From Turbatrix aceti (taxonomy: Eukaryota; Nematoda; Chromadorea; Rhabditida; Panagrolaimidae), in the NCBI GenBank assembly GCA_963969345.1, contig OZ017766.1, forward strand, positions 1,240,001 through 1,304,000: a stretch of DNA of 64,000 nucleotides, read 5' to 3'. The translations under genes and the position numbers were made by a program. The notes under the pieces are model-generated. The model had not been told where the DNA came from, ran no database searches, and worked only from the letters and a program-made list of their open reading frames with translations. Shown here piece after piece: positions 45,760-56,650 of this stretch. Every line of letters starts with the position of its first letter. Within the stretch, counting starts at the first letter, position 1.

Positions 45760-46091
45760 ATGAACTCTTACGCATCGGTCGCTGTACTCTTGGTTCTCCT
45801 TCTGGCATCTTGCACCCTCGGTGCTCCGGCTCCGGCCCCGGTCCCCTACAGGGGTCGCGGATTAGGCATGGGCGGGGAAATCGAAGCAATCGAGATCGGA
45901 GCCGCTGTTGGTGAGTGCATAAAAAACACACAATTTTTTTTTATACAAAATTTTATTAAATAAGTTATTTGACAACAAAATTTTTTTCAGGAGCCGTTGA
46001 AGGCGAACGTTTTGGTCGACCCATCCAAGGTGCCATAACCGGGGCAGAAATTGGTGCCGAAATCGGCATGCTCGAAAACTTCGGTCGTTAA
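45760..46091 (+). CDS. Small secreted Gly/Ala/Glu-rich peptide, 83 aa
   Basis: Two exons (45760-45910 and 45991-46091) join in frame. A signal peptide (MNSYASVAVLLVLLLASCTLGA) precedes a short Pro/Arg linker (APAPAPVPYRGRGLG). The rest is a repetitive small-residue sequence with spaced Gly and Ala (EIGAAVG, ITGAEIGAEIG), reading as two to three diverged copies of a G-A-x-x-G unit that could pack as helices. It ends ENFGR, and a terminal Gly-Arg is compatible with carboxypeptidase trimming and amidation. No Cys. A TATA box lies just upstream and an AATAAA at 46184, only 17 bp before the stop of the convergent cytochrome b561 gene. Family not recognised; antimicrobial, matrix or signalling roles are all possible. 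Confidence 0.7.
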
Positions 46092-46183
46092 TCTGCCCTC
46101 AAACAAAATCCACCGTTGTATAATTATCTCCCTTTGAAATGCGTATCGTTAAGACATTCCTGGTAATATTAACATCTGTACAA

Positions 46184-46189
46184 AATAAA
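46184..46189 (+). terminator. Poly(A) signal AATAAA of the small secreted-peptide gene
   Basis: AATAAATAAAA about 93 bp after the stop at 46091, next to the end of the convergent cytochrome b561 reading frame at 46201. Confidence 0.55.
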
Positions 46190-46200
46190 TAAAATACGCA

Positions 46201-47080
46201 TTAGTCATCACTCGGCAACGGGTACCTCTGCCACTTGGGATTGAGCGTGAGCCAGGCGACGAGGCCCGTGTAAACAACCATAGTACAGAACGTCATGCCG
46301 TGAATAAGGCGGTATCCATTATCACAGGTTAACGAAGTGCTGGTGCAGAAAGGGGAAGAAAAGCTGTCGCATTTCATGAGTATGACGCAGAGCGTCAGCA
46401 TTATGAGCACGACGCCCAAAGCCGAGTGCCATCGCTTGACGTCTTTGCGCACAATCGGCGGCGAACCCGGGTAGAGAAATGTTGTAAATCCCGTAATAAA
46501 CTAAAAACAGGTTAGCAAATTTGAAAAAAAAATCTGCTATTTGTGCAAACTTTGCACCCTAGAAAAAGTGCAGAAAACCGACCTGAAAGACGTAAGCGCC
46601 ATAAATGATGAGACCAAGCCAAGCGTGGAGCGAAATGAAATGAGAAGAATTACGCAGGTTCTTCGCGTGTAGGACGGCGGTGGCACTCACGAAGTTGGAC
46701 AGAATAGCCAAGAGGTGAAGAAACGCGTGAATATACAGCGGCTTCTGTTTGATCTGAAATCGAAGTACGCGATAAGTGACGACGGCTTCGCCCTGAAAGA
46801 AGACGAAGCCGATGGCTGCGGTCAGGCCGTGGATGTTTATTGCCTGTGCGGATTCCTCCCAGCCTAGGCCGGTCGGGTTGTTGGCCGATATGTAAACTGA
46901 AATTATTTACTCCTCAAAGTAAAAATGAGCACTTCCAAACCCACAGGTCAGAAAAACCATGCACAGACCGACGGCATGCGTAATATTGGCCAGTATGTTG
47001 AATTTTCGAACTGTTTTTGCGGTATTCTTCGAAAATTGCCAATTTACGGCAGTCGATTGCTGGTGTTGTATCTGCGTCAT
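46201..47080 (-). CDS. Cytochrome b561 family transmembrane ferric/ascorbate reductase
   Basis: Three exons (47080-46945, 46896-46583, 46500-46201) give 249 residues. The family transfers electrons across membranes from cytosolic ascorbate using two b hemes, in vesicles or at the plasma membrane (CYB561, CYBRD1). Six hydrophobic helices are visible, with the expected heme-ligand His residues: HGLTAAIGFVFFQGEAVV, YIHAFLHLLAIL, SLHAWLGLIIYG and WHSALGVVLIM. The GEAVVTYRVLR segment matches the family G(D/E)A...YRVFR. A splice acceptor (TTTTTCAG) directly precedes the chosen ATG, so an upstream noncoding exon probably exists. The loop between the last helices has three Cys (SSPFCTSTSLTCDN and CDSFSS). 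The donor GTCGGT of intron 2 is unusual but keeps the frame. Confidence 0.9.
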
Positions 47081-47351
47081 CTGAAAAACAGAAATAATTC
47101 AAAAACTGACAGCACACCAAAAATCCGGCGCCGTAATGTCCCCTGTTTGTCAAAAACTATGCCCCAACGCAGAACGCCGACGTGCAAAGTGAATAGAGCC
47201 CTGATGAGTTGTGAAAGAGACTGGCTTGTACTTCTGAAATACCTCGTGCTTTCTGCGGCAACAACTAATATATATATTTTTTATTACCGGGAAGAGAGTT
47301 AATTATACTCCCTTGGCTAATTTCAGACATCAATGTCATCGAGATGATTAA

Positions 47352-48986
47352 CAGACACTTTGCGAGCCGATTTAGGATCGAGGACACAGCATTTTGACAC
47401 TTTCAAATGTTTTGAATCAGAGTTGTAGGCCTTCGGGGGAAAGGTCCAAAGCCGGGATATTTTATTTTATAAAATTCGGATTCACGAGATTCGGCTTCAG
47501 AAGTGTTTTTCATAAACAATAATGCCCCGTGCTACGTTGGTCATGAACAATTCTGAAAAAAATAATATAGGGGTTTCTGAGGACGGCGGATCCAATGACA
47601 TTCTCAGATTTTTTTTTCAGTTACGGTAATTATCGATTTTTTGACATAATACGTTTTCAAACCGTTATCATATTCGGATCTCAAACTTAAGCGGTAATTC
47701 GATAAGCCTATCTTCTTCCCCGTTGTTTTTTGTATCGGAAAAAGTAAAACACAAAAAAAAATCGCGTGCCCAAGGTTGTCATAAATTTTAATTTATGCTC
47801 CAGACTCGACACCGAAGCCCTGCGCGCAACGTGCACGCATGATTTTGCGCTGCTGCACACGCGTATTCACCTTTATTTTTTAGACGCATGCCTAACTTAT
47901 TACAAAAACCGTTTTTGGAACCATTCAATAGGTGTGCCAAGGCGGGAAGGTGTACAGTAGTCTTTCTTCCAAGCTTCACCTGTAAAATGCCTGAGGCTAT
48001 TAGCCATGAAGATTTTGACAAAAATGACCTATTCTATCTTTTAGAGAATTCAATTCTCTATGGAGCATAAAATTTTCAGATTTTTACCTTTATTTTTGGG
48101 TTCGGTACATTAATTTGAAAAACATACACCAAGTTTAACCTTCATTTTTCTGCCGACGCTTCTCTTAAGAAATAAAAATCTCATAATTTGAAGTCAAATT
48201 TAGAACATGTTGGACAAATTAAGCTACAGTATCCAAAAATAACGGTAAAAATCTGAAAATTTTATACTCCATAGAGAATTGAATTCTCTAAAAAACAGAA
48301 TAGGTCATTTTTGTCAAAATGTTCATGGCTAATAGCCTCAGGCATTTTACAGGTGAAGCTTGGAAAAAAGACTACTGTACACCTTCCCGTCTTGGCACAC
48401 CTATTGAATGGATCTAAAAACGGTTTTTGTAAAAAGTTAGGCATGCGTCTAAAAAATTAAGGTGAATACGCGTGTGCAGCAGCGCAAAATCATACGTGCA
48501 CGTTGCGCGCAGGGCTTCGGTGTCGAGTCTGGAGCATAAATTAAAATTTATGACAACCTTGGGCACGCGATTTTTTTTCGTGTTTTTCTTTTTCAGATAC
48601 AAAAAACAACGGGGAAGAAGATAGGCTTATCGAATTACCGCTTAAGTTTGAGATCCGAATATTATAGCGGTTTGAAAACGTATGATATCAAAAAATCGAT
48701 AATTACCGTAACTAAAAAAAATTCTGAGAATGTCATTGGATCCGCCGTCCCCTATATTAATTTTTTTCAGAATTGTTCATGACCAGCTAGCACAAGGCAA
48801 TATTTTTTATGAAAAACAGGTCTGAAGCCGAATCTCGTGAATCCGAATTTTATAAAATAAAATATCCCGGCTTTGGACCTTTCCCCCCAAAGCCTACAAC
48901 TCTGACTCAAAACATTTGAAAGTGTCAAAATGCTGTGTCCTTCTCCCCACCTTGGTTCTAAATCGGCTCGCAGAGTAGAGTGTCTG
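47352..48986. mobile_element. 1635-bp giant palindrome (foldback element) flanked by TTAA
   Basis: Two arms of about 740 bp (47352 to about 48098, and about 48233 to 48986) are inverted copies with few mismatches, around a loop of roughly 134 nt. The outer ends are CAGACACT... and ...AGTGTCTG, and TTAA lies immediately outside each (47348-47351 and 48987-48990), the target duplication of piggyBac-type transposons. No intact transposase is seen; short open frames in the arms are mirror images of one another and look incidental. A block in the arms (around 47450-47520) recurs in PLC-gamma intron 6. Transcription across it would give long double-stranded RNA. Confidence 0.88.
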
Positions 48987-49213
48987 TTAAAAACTATGAA
49001 TTAAAAAATAAATGTTGCGCATATAGTCACCGAATCTGACGCCATTCAAACCGTCTGAAAAATTTTGGTCCTCAGATTACGGCCGGGCTTCTCAGATATA
49101 AACCCGTAGACAGTCCGCCCCTATTCTCCGTCACAATTAACCATAACAATTTACAAGCACTCGAAAAAGCTTTACAAAAGGTTCTACACAAATCAACGTG
49201 TCCTGGCCGAGCT

Positions 49214-49770
49214 CTAGATAAGGTTGTGATTCCATCTCCATTTTCCCTTCAGGTAGTCCGGGGCCGGGAGCAGTGACGTGCAGGGCTGCTGGCCCTGGAC
49301 CTCGCAGAGGCACTGACGGAAACAGTTAACGCCAAACTCGGCCGGGTTGTGATCCTGCATGCGTTCGAGGAACTCACGTCGTCGAACGAGGGAAGTCTTG
49401 CCAAGTGTGCGCTGGAGGGTCTGCTCGATGTCTTCGCGACTTCGATCTTCGAGGTCGAAGAGCACCTCGTGGCCGTCATCTGAAGAGGGGAGTCTGAAGG
49501 GAACAAGCGGAGCAGAGACTTACTCAGAATCGCCATGGCGAAGGGCGTCACGACAAAGTCCTTCTTTTTGACCAGCTGGATGTGAGGGTTCTTGTACTGT
49601 AGCTGGGCCCAGTGCCAGAAGATGAATTCACGCGCGCCCATTTGTTCTGGTTTCGGACGGGAGTGGTATGCCAGCAGGAGGACGGATACGTCGTCGCGTA
49701 GAGCAATCTTGCCCTGATTGAGGTAAAAAAAAGTTCGCCGGAGAGGAACACTGCCTCGCAAAAACGGCAT
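49214..49770 (-). CDS. MRPS25: Mitochondrial ribosomal protein mS25 (MRPS25)
   Basis: Two exons (49770-49524 and 49479-49214) around a 44-nt intron give 170 residues (human 173). It is a small-subunit mitoribosome protein. The N-terminus MPFLRGSVPLRRTFFYLNQG matches the human MPMKGRFPIRRTLQYLSQG pattern, then REFIFWHWAQLQYKNPHIQL (family ...FVFFNIPQIQYKNPWVQI), HEVLFDLEDRS, and NPAEFGVNCFRQCLCEVQGQ with the conserved Cys pair (human NFGPRKYCLRECICEVEGQ). The ending WNHNLI is shorter than in mammals. Confidence 0.95.
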
Positions 49771-49909
49771 TTTTCTTTGAAAAACACTGCACTTAATTTT
49801 TACAGTAAATAAAAACAACAAAAATAACAATCAGCGGCAGAAAACCGGATGAATTCTTTTCTCCGCAACAAATCCAAAATTCATTATTCCAAACAAAAAT
49901 AACAAAAAC

Positions 49910-50899
49910 TTATTTCTGAGCAAGAACAGAAGCAACTCGATTACGGTAGAGTTCGACGTTGTTAGGCAGCGCCGCGACAGGGAGAGAAGCAATTGCGTGG
50001 GCCACGATCAGGTCGACAAGGCTGACCTTCGTGGATGCCGTCAGAAGGTCAGACCGGGCAAGACGATGGCTCAGACGACGAATCAGATCGTCGGTACCCA
50101 AACCCGGAGTCGAGAGTTCGGAGATGCCGAGGGTAAGCCAGTTGGTCGAAAGTGCCAATTTTGGATCCGCGAGCGAGTATACACCTGCCAAATCGCCGGC
50201 CAGCAGAAGCACGGCAACGGCACCGGTGATGCTATGGACGCCGGTAGGAGTCGTAATCACGGCTTCGATTTTGGCTAAAAAATCAAGTAAAAACCAGAAG
50301 GTCATGGCCCAAATGCCCAAAAATTGAAGACGAACGTAAAAAGTATATCCGAGATGCATTATACCCCAATACTCACCGGAATCAACCTTTAAGGTCGTTC
50401 TAGCCTCGTTCGCACCCCTGGCTCCAGCAATCTGCAGCAACGTCTGGACAATAGGCTCCAGAGCAGCAGAAACCGTAAGTTCGACGGACTTGAGGTCAGA
50501 AGCTGATTTTTGAGACTGGTAAAGCTGGAAGTCAAACTGGGGGGCACCAGGGTTGTGGTCGTCATCGAAGGTGAAGTGCAACTCTACGCCTCTGCCCTTC
50601 GGAGCGGCGTACGCAGCCAGAGAGCGATCGTCGGCGGGTTTCGCCTCCTTGGTCTTCTTCTTCTTCTCCGCAGACACTTCCGACTTCTGCTTGCCGCCAG
50701 CAAGAGAAAGCGAGTCAACAGAGGCAGCGAGACCAATCAGACGATTGATCACGTCGTGTAGGACGGTGGTAAGCTCATTGCTGCCGACGGTCGAAATTAC
50801 AGAGCCCGTTGCGGGAGCCTGCACGTGGTACAACGGTGCATCGTACATGATCTTCGCAGGAACAACCTGGGCATCGAGATGAACGGGAGTCTTGTACAT
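49910..50899 (-). CDS. AIMP2-like scaffold of the multi-tRNA-synthetase complex
   Basis: Two exons (50899-50377 and 50274-49910) give 295 residues. AIMP2 (p38/JTV1) bridges lysyl-, aspartyl- and other tRNA synthetases through a short N-terminal segment and a GST-like C-terminal domain. Here the N-terminus has MYKTPV and AKIMYDAPLYHV (compare the AIMP2 MYxxP synthetase-binding motif), then a coiled-coil-like helix (TTVLHDVINRLIGLAASVDSL), a lysine-rich linker, and a C-terminal domain with a GST-C-like region ending VSLVDLIVAHAIASLP (N-capping S-x-x-D motif of GST folds). No Cys or catalytic residues of an active GST are apparent. Overall similarity to human AIMP2 is low; another GST-like synthetase cofactor or EF1B subunit is possible. 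Start chosen at the first ATG; it lies close to MRPS25 (139 bp) on the same strand. Confidence 0.55.
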   Translation of the reverse strand: MYKTPVHLDAQVVPAKIMYDAPLYHVQAPATGSVISTVGSNELTTVLHDVINRLIGLAASVDSLSLAGGKQKSEVSAEKKKKTKEAKPADDRSLAAYAAPKGRGVELHFTFDDDHNPGAPQFDFQLYQSQKSASDLKSVELTVSAALEPIVQTLLQIAGARGANEARTTLKVDSGEYWGIMHLGYTFYVRLQFLGIWAMTFWFLLDFLAKIEAVITTPTGVHSITGAVAVLLLAGDLAGVYSLADPKLALSTNWLTLGISELSTPGLGTDDLIRRLSHRLARSDLLTASTKVSLVDLIVAHAIASLPVAALPNNVELYRNRVASVLAQK

Positions 50900-51302
50900 G
50901 ACTAAACCAGAATGATAGAAAAACTAAAAAAAATAAACTAACGTAAGCTGAAAAATTTTCGTTTTGAGAGCATGAAAAATTGGGAAATTTAAAAAATGTG
51001 AGCATCATGATTTTCAAACTGTAATTGCTCAGTAGAAACTAATTAGCGTCATGCTGGATATTTTTACTTGCTTTCAATTACAAAACAAATGACAGTGAGT
51101 CATCATTATAAACGATTGAAACCATCAATTGATTGAAATTGCCGGACAATTTCAGGAATTAGTGTTTAACGTGCGCGCCGAGGTTCTCTCACAGCGAAAA
51201 GCGGAACGCCGCAATTTATGAGTTGTGTGCAATTTTTGTTTTTTGAAAACTGGATTCTTCTTTGATCCGCTTCGGATTCGTCGTTTTTGTTTATTTGCAA
51301 GT
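50900..51302. promoter_or_regulatory. Divergent intergenic region AIMP2-like / LIN-9
   Basis: 403 bp between two outward-facing starts, so it presumably holds both promoters. Near the LIN-9 side a GCGCGCCGAG-type patch occurs at about 51172-51181 in otherwise AT-rich sequence. Confidence 0.4.
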
Positions 51303-53492
51303 ATGTCTGCAACGGTCATATCCGAAACGTCTTGCATCGCCACCAGCAATGCCACATCCCGCGGTGTGAAACGTAAACCAGTCGACGAGTAAGAACGATC
51401 CGCTTATCACGTTTTTTTCATGATAGTTCAACTTTGAGGTACAAACTCGACGAAGTCCCAAAGAACGTCCTGGCTGACGTATCTGCGCAATCGTCGCCCG
51501 TGAAGCCGATAATGTCGATAGATATGATCCGTAGCCTCGCCGAGCTCACGTCTTTTATTTCGTTGCCAAAAGCGAGGCGATTTGTCTTCTGCGAGTTTTT
51601 CTACTCCCCTGTAGACTATCAACTCTTCTGCGGCGAAAATGAGTTCCTTTCCATCGTAAGAGAATCAATGCCGAATCTGAGGACCAAGGTTCTGAGACGG
51701 TGCGAATGGCGTCAGATTCGAAGACTCATCGGAAAGCCACGGCGCTTCTCACAGACCTTTCTTACCGATGAACGCCGGTCGCTCAACATTAAACGGTGGG
51801 TGGATCCATACAAGCTGCGTGATCACGCATCGCTGGTCTAAATTCATTCATTATCACTTTTTTTTTTTACCAAAAACGTTGAAAACGAACATTTTTTTCG
51901 ATTAGACATCTTTTTCGCAGATTTGATTTTTTTATTTGTTTTTATGAAATTTATTGACTATTACAACTCAAAGGATTTATTTTTGGTAAAAAAATCAGGA
52001 TTCAAGAAATTTTAACAGACTCGTGCCCGGCTTGCGCTAAACAAATAGGCCCGTTTTCATCTCTGGTGAAAACTGTTCAGTAACGTCCTAAGGTCGGATA
52101 AACGCTGCAAAAGTTTGTTTATGGTTTGTTTTTTTCAGAGAAAAGGTAGCCAATGTGTACAAAGGTCTGGTGACCAGCAGCGAAATAGTGAGTGATCTGC
52201 CGTCCAATCTGCCGCGGCCTTTGCGTGTCGGTACTCAGGTGTTTGTCAGAATCCGGAATAGTCCTGACACGATTGCGACTGGCACGATTAGTGCTATTCA
52301 AATAGAAGGTCCCAGCGATGGCTACCACGTCGTCTTCGATTCTTCAGTCTATCCTTCTCTTCTCGTTCCCGTGAGTACTCCCCCACCCCAAAATATTTAT
52401 CACTAACCTGGGTTTTTAGGAATACGAAGTCATGACCACGGCACCCCAAGAAGTCCTTCCTATAAATTACTTCCTCTCCGCGAACAAAGCGAGCAATCAG
52501 ACGTTCGGCAACCATCAGACGTCGTCGGCCGTTGTGAGGCGGGTCAACCAGCACCACAACGCTGTCGTTCAGGCGGCGAGCAGCAGCCAACTGCCCAACG
52601 GCGTCCCCCATCGCATCCTGGAGACTCCGATCTCCATTGCAGGCGGCATGCCCCAAATGAAGGACGAAAATGTTGGAAACTTCCCGGTCAGAATGCTGGT
52701 CATCATCGTGAAGATGTGCAAGCTAATGGAATACAAAAGGACTACGCTGCGGCAGTTTCGGTATCTCACCGATGAAATGATTCAGTATACCAAGTATGGC
52801 AAAGTTTTTCCTCGTGAGTTGACGGTAAGCGTTCTTGCAATGGGGAGAATTCATGGTAGAGAAAGTACTTTATTTACGATATTTTTGGAAAAAACGTTGG
52901 ATTACAGCTTCGGGTAACGTAAAAAGGCCAACAAAGTTATGTATTATACAGTGATCCATTTTTTTGTTATATTTTGTGTTACCGAAAGTTTAGTCATTTT
53001 TTTATTATGTATGCCTTTATCGAAATTCTTTTTCAGGATCTGCACGCCGAGGTGGTCGTGGACCTCGAGGTTATCAACAAAATGTTCAAGGTGTATTCCG
53101 ACGCCCTTAACGAGTACCGTACAAGTCTGGTCACCCAACGCAGTCGTCCCGCACTCACCGATCGACCCGATACCCTCCGACGAAATTGCAACAATCACGC
53201 CGGTCAAATTCTCAAGCAGTACGGATCAAAGTGGGACAATCGCGATCCAGTCGTCCAGGGCTTTGTCATTCAGCTGACGTCACTCATACTTCAAGTACGG
53301 TACATTGGACAGTTTGCCTTCTCGACGCGTTCCTGTTCTGACAGTGTCCAGATCATCAAAGATTCCGTCAAAGACATTCGACAGAAGCTCCCACCCAAGG
53401 TCAGGACCGACTTTGAGAAACACGTCGAGGCTCACATACAGCAGATCATCAGCACGATTCTCAAGGTCCGATCACCTTCCACGTCTGTATAA
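51303..53492 (+). CDS. LIN9: LIN-9, MuvB core subunit of the DREAM complex
   Basis: Five exons (51303-51388, 51427-51795, 52139-52370, 52420-52824, 53037-53492) give 515 residues (human about 540). LIN-9 belongs to the MuvB core that works with Rb/E2F or Myb in cell-cycle gene control. The DIRP domain is clear at about residues 60-150: FFYSPVDYQLFCGENEF, RCEWRQIRRLIGKPRRFS and TFLTDERRSLNIKR (human AEWCKIRRLMGKPRRCS...FFEEERSALKQKR). A Tudor-like segment follows (VGTQVFVRI ... YHVVFD), then LPIN and the C-terminal helical region that contacts LIN-52 and B-Myb (VYSDALNEYRTSL; SGxx-like ILQVRYIGQFAFS). The N-terminal 60 residues are short compared with mammals, and the middle holds a Gln/Asn/His-rich linker. 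Confidence 0.93.
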
Positions 53493-54570
53493 CATGTATG
53501 GCGAGCCAATTAACTCGATACGCTATTTGCTAGATTTTAAATGCGTTGTTTCCTTGCTTTTTTCAATTTATTCAACTTTCAGGCGTAAAAATGTGCATGT
53601 ACTTTGTGGGCTCACAGGGGGGATTTGTCTGTCATGGATTGCACTTGTTGTTTTATCCCAGAAAATATCTGCGTCGGATCAGCGTTAAAAAATTTTCGAC
53701 ACAAGCATGAGAAACTGCGTTTTGTTACAAAAATTCCAGGATTAATAAAACATCACGGTGTGTATGAAAAATAACGTAATTGGAACAAAAAGAGAAGTAA
53801 AGGGCCGGAGGCTCTGGGCTCCTGCCCGCATTTGAAAACGTCAGGACCTGCTTTAGTTTGACTTCCAAATTCCCAATACTGCTTTGTATTGCATGCATTC
53901 TGATCTCTAGGCACCTAAAGTTGGACATTGTGGCGTTTTAAAAAAGAAGAAAAGTCTGTCCTTGTTGCCTTGTTCGGGGGAAACAATTTGCAAGGGTAAT
54001 GCTCCCTTTTCCCAGCCATCTGGTATAGTCTCCTCCCCTCCATTCATTCATCCATGCACGGTATGAGGCAGCGCTGATCAGCCAACTTTTACCCAGTATG
54101 AATGTCGGTCCTATTTCCTGTCTACTACCATTATTTACGGCGGTTGGGGGGCTGCGTATACAAATCAATATTGATCTTGTAGAACAGGTGAAAAAACAAC
54201 GATCATCGTTCCCGGGCTATTTGTTCGATCAAACAATTTTTTTTCAACCGTGAGAGATCCCTGTGTGCTGTAGTGCGCCAGCTGGCTATAGAATGCATTT
54301 GAACGTGATATGACTAACTTGTTGCTTATCAGGGGAAAAATAGACTTCGTTTCATGATCAGATTTTTGCGCATAACTTTTTTCCGTGAATAATATATTAT
54401 ATTTGTTGGGCATTTTCGTGTACAACCTTTATTCAATGCTGATTCCGTTACTTCCATGAGCTGTTTGGTTTTTCGTAGGACTGCCGGCAGTGTTTTATGC
54501 ATTGTTATCAATTGTTTTCATTCGCTTACTTCAGTGCTTTTTTTCGTTAATTTACGTCGCCTGTACAATC
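53493..54570. other. Intergenic region, nothing recognised
   Basis: No supported gene. Contains the LIN-9 3' flank and choline-kinase promoter. A moderately GC-rich stretch at 53,790-54,150 has open frames without motifs. Confidence 0.4.
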
Positions 54571-56104
54571 ATGGTTGATCTTCAAGTGAATTCGTAGGTT
54601 TTGTTTATGATTCCTTTTTTTGTATCATAAAACAATTCAGGTCGATCAAACAAATCCTAGAATCGTACGATCTAACAACAAATCCCAATCTTCATTCTGT
54701 ACTCATGGAAAAAATACGATTTCTCTGTGGCAACTTTTTGGGTGGTCCCTGGAAGTCGGCTATTAAGGAAAACGTTGAAGCAAAGCTTTTGACGTCAGTT
54801 TAACATTTTTTGACGTCATAATTTTCTTGTTTTAGCGGCGGCATGAGCAATCTGCTATTTTTGTGTACTCTGCAGCCGCAGAATGGCATGTCTGCAGGTC
54901 AACCGCTGAGAGTGCTTCTCCGCGTCTACAGTACACCCAAGTCAGAAACCCAGCTAATCACAGAATCCGTCGTCTTTTCTCTCCTGTCTGCAAGGGGTCT
55001 GGGACCTCAGTTGTACGGCATCTTCCCGGGAGGCAGGCTAGAGCAATTTCTGCCTTCCAGGCATCTCATTGACAACGAAATGGCCGATCCTGCAATTTCC
55101 AGGGCGATCGCCCGAAAAATATGCAGAGCCCATCAAATTGAAGCACCCATTGAAAAGACGCCCAACTTTGTTATGGATTCTATCGATACGTGGTTTGAGC
55201 ATGTAAGTTTATTTATTTATTTATTTATTTCACCATTACTCAGTGGTTAGTTATCATTAGACCAGATGTTAGGAGGCACAAATGGCGTCCACGTAGGCGT
55301 AAAGTAAGTTTATATAGGTACGAATTATACCCAGTGATTCGTATCACAAAAAAAAATCTGAATTTAAAATAATTCAGGTAAAAAGACTCGTAAAACCAAA
55401 TTTCACCGTACGAATACCAGAAAACTACCATGCCTACGGTGCGCCGGCTGAAGTGAAACTCAGTGACATTGCCGCCGAGATTGAATACCTGCGATCTATT
55501 CTGACTCGGTGCACTTCGAGTCCCATCGTGTTCTGCCACAATGATCTGCAGAAAGGAAACATACTTTTGCTCGACCAGGGCAACGAAAACGACGAGGACA
55601 ACGAAGCGGACATTGATGCTCGTGTTTTCTTAATCGATTACGAGTACGCGGGCTACAACTTCCGAGGCCACGACTTGGCAAATCACTTTGTGGAGCATCT
55701 TTTTGACTACGAGTACGAGTATCCTCCGTATTATACCATATCGTTGGAGCAGGAAGCGTCAACCGAGACCATGTCCAACTTCGCCGCTGCCTACCTCGAA
55801 GAACTCACGCCAGACGCTGGCCCTGCCGAGCTACATAAAGAGGTTCTGGCTCTTGTTGAGGTGAGCAAAAATTAACATTTGTATTTTTTGTATAAAAAAA
55901 TCCGAAATAGAAAATTATTTATTTCAAGAAAACATTTTTTTCCAGGAAATCAAATCATTCACGCCGGTTCCCTGCTTTATGTGGTTTGTATGGTGCGTTA
56001 TGATGGCTGAGACATCCGCTGTCAACTTTGATTACTTCGCCCATGGCGTGGATCGTCTGGGCTGGTACTACAAGATGAAGCATCGTCTTTCCGGCATTCA
56101 ATAA
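54571..56104 (+). CDS. Choline/ethanolamine kinase
   Basis: Five exons (54571-54593, 54641-54793, 54836-55202, 55378-55860, 55946-56104) give 394 residues. It phosphorylates choline and/or ethanolamine with ATP, the first step of the Kennedy pathway. The glycine-rich nucleotide loop appears as TGGMSNLLFLC (human RGGLSNMLFQC). The Brenner motif with catalytic Asp is CHNDLQKGNILLL at about residue 234, and the choline-kinase motif LIDYEYAGYNFRGHDLANHF follows at about 268. The C-terminal WCVMMAETSAVNFDYFAHG matches the family W...A..S...FDY. The first exon is only 23 coding nt. Intron 3 (55203-55377) contains a TTTA microsatellite. Choline versus ethanolamine preference cannot be told. Confidence 0.94.
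55207..55232. repeat. (TTTA)n microsatellite in choline-kinase intron 3
   Basis: Six or so tandem TTTA units just after the exon 3 donor site. Confidence 0.6.
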
Positions 56105-56650
56105 GGTTTTTTCGTAAAATGTTGTATTTGAATAAATTATTGACTGGCTTTGGGGGTCGGACAAATATTGGCATGCACGCCCGTCCCGAAAGGTGTGAGG
56201 TAGGCATGCGCTGCTACCACCCCTCGCGCACTCTCGCGACCAACCACCCGCGCGCTCAGGTGCAAACAATAATGACCAGCGGTCAGTCGGCCCTCTTTCT
56301 TTCTCGCGCAGGCAGAGAGAGAGAGCCACACACCAGAGGCTAAAGCTGAATCGAAGGCGAAATGAAAGAAAGTAAAATGACCACACGAGGCAGTTTGTTG
56401 TCGACGAGAGACATGTCGACACAATGTACTACTACTGTTCGTGTTTGCAAGGGAGTATAGAGCCAGCTGACCTTCTCTCTGTGGTTTGGATTGACTCTTC
56501 CGGTTACGCCGAGTTTCAGTTTGTCTTGAAGTCCATTTTGTCGGTACGAAGTATATTCTTAAATATTTTTGTGAGCAGCAATGCAATTTATGACGCGTGC
56601 ACGGCATTTATAGACGATACGGATTACGGAGAACTCGTTTCAGATCATCA
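56105..56650. other. Intergenic region between choline kinase and a small membrane protein
   Basis: GC-richer than usual at 56,190-56,340, with GAGAGAGAG; likely promoter or 5' exon of the downstream gene. No motif-bearing open frame. Confidence 0.4.

Noticed and set aside
47690..47712. On the minus strand, AATTACC...AAGTTTGAG resembles the 3' part of the nematode SL1 spliced leader
   Set aside because: It lies inside the palindrome arms (mirror copy near 48630), has an insertion relative to SL1, and lacks the GT donor directly after GAG and any Sm site, so it is not an SL RNA gene.
47766..48602. Mirror-image open frames of about 60 residues in the palindrome arms (for example MPKVVINFNLCSRLDTEAL)
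   Set aside because: They exist on both strands only because the arms are inverted copies, and they show no motif, signal peptide or splice context.
53938..54168. Minus-strand open frame with Trp/Arg-rich sequence (MNEWRGGDYTRWLG)
   Set aside because: No start context, splice continuation or homology; treated as intergenic.
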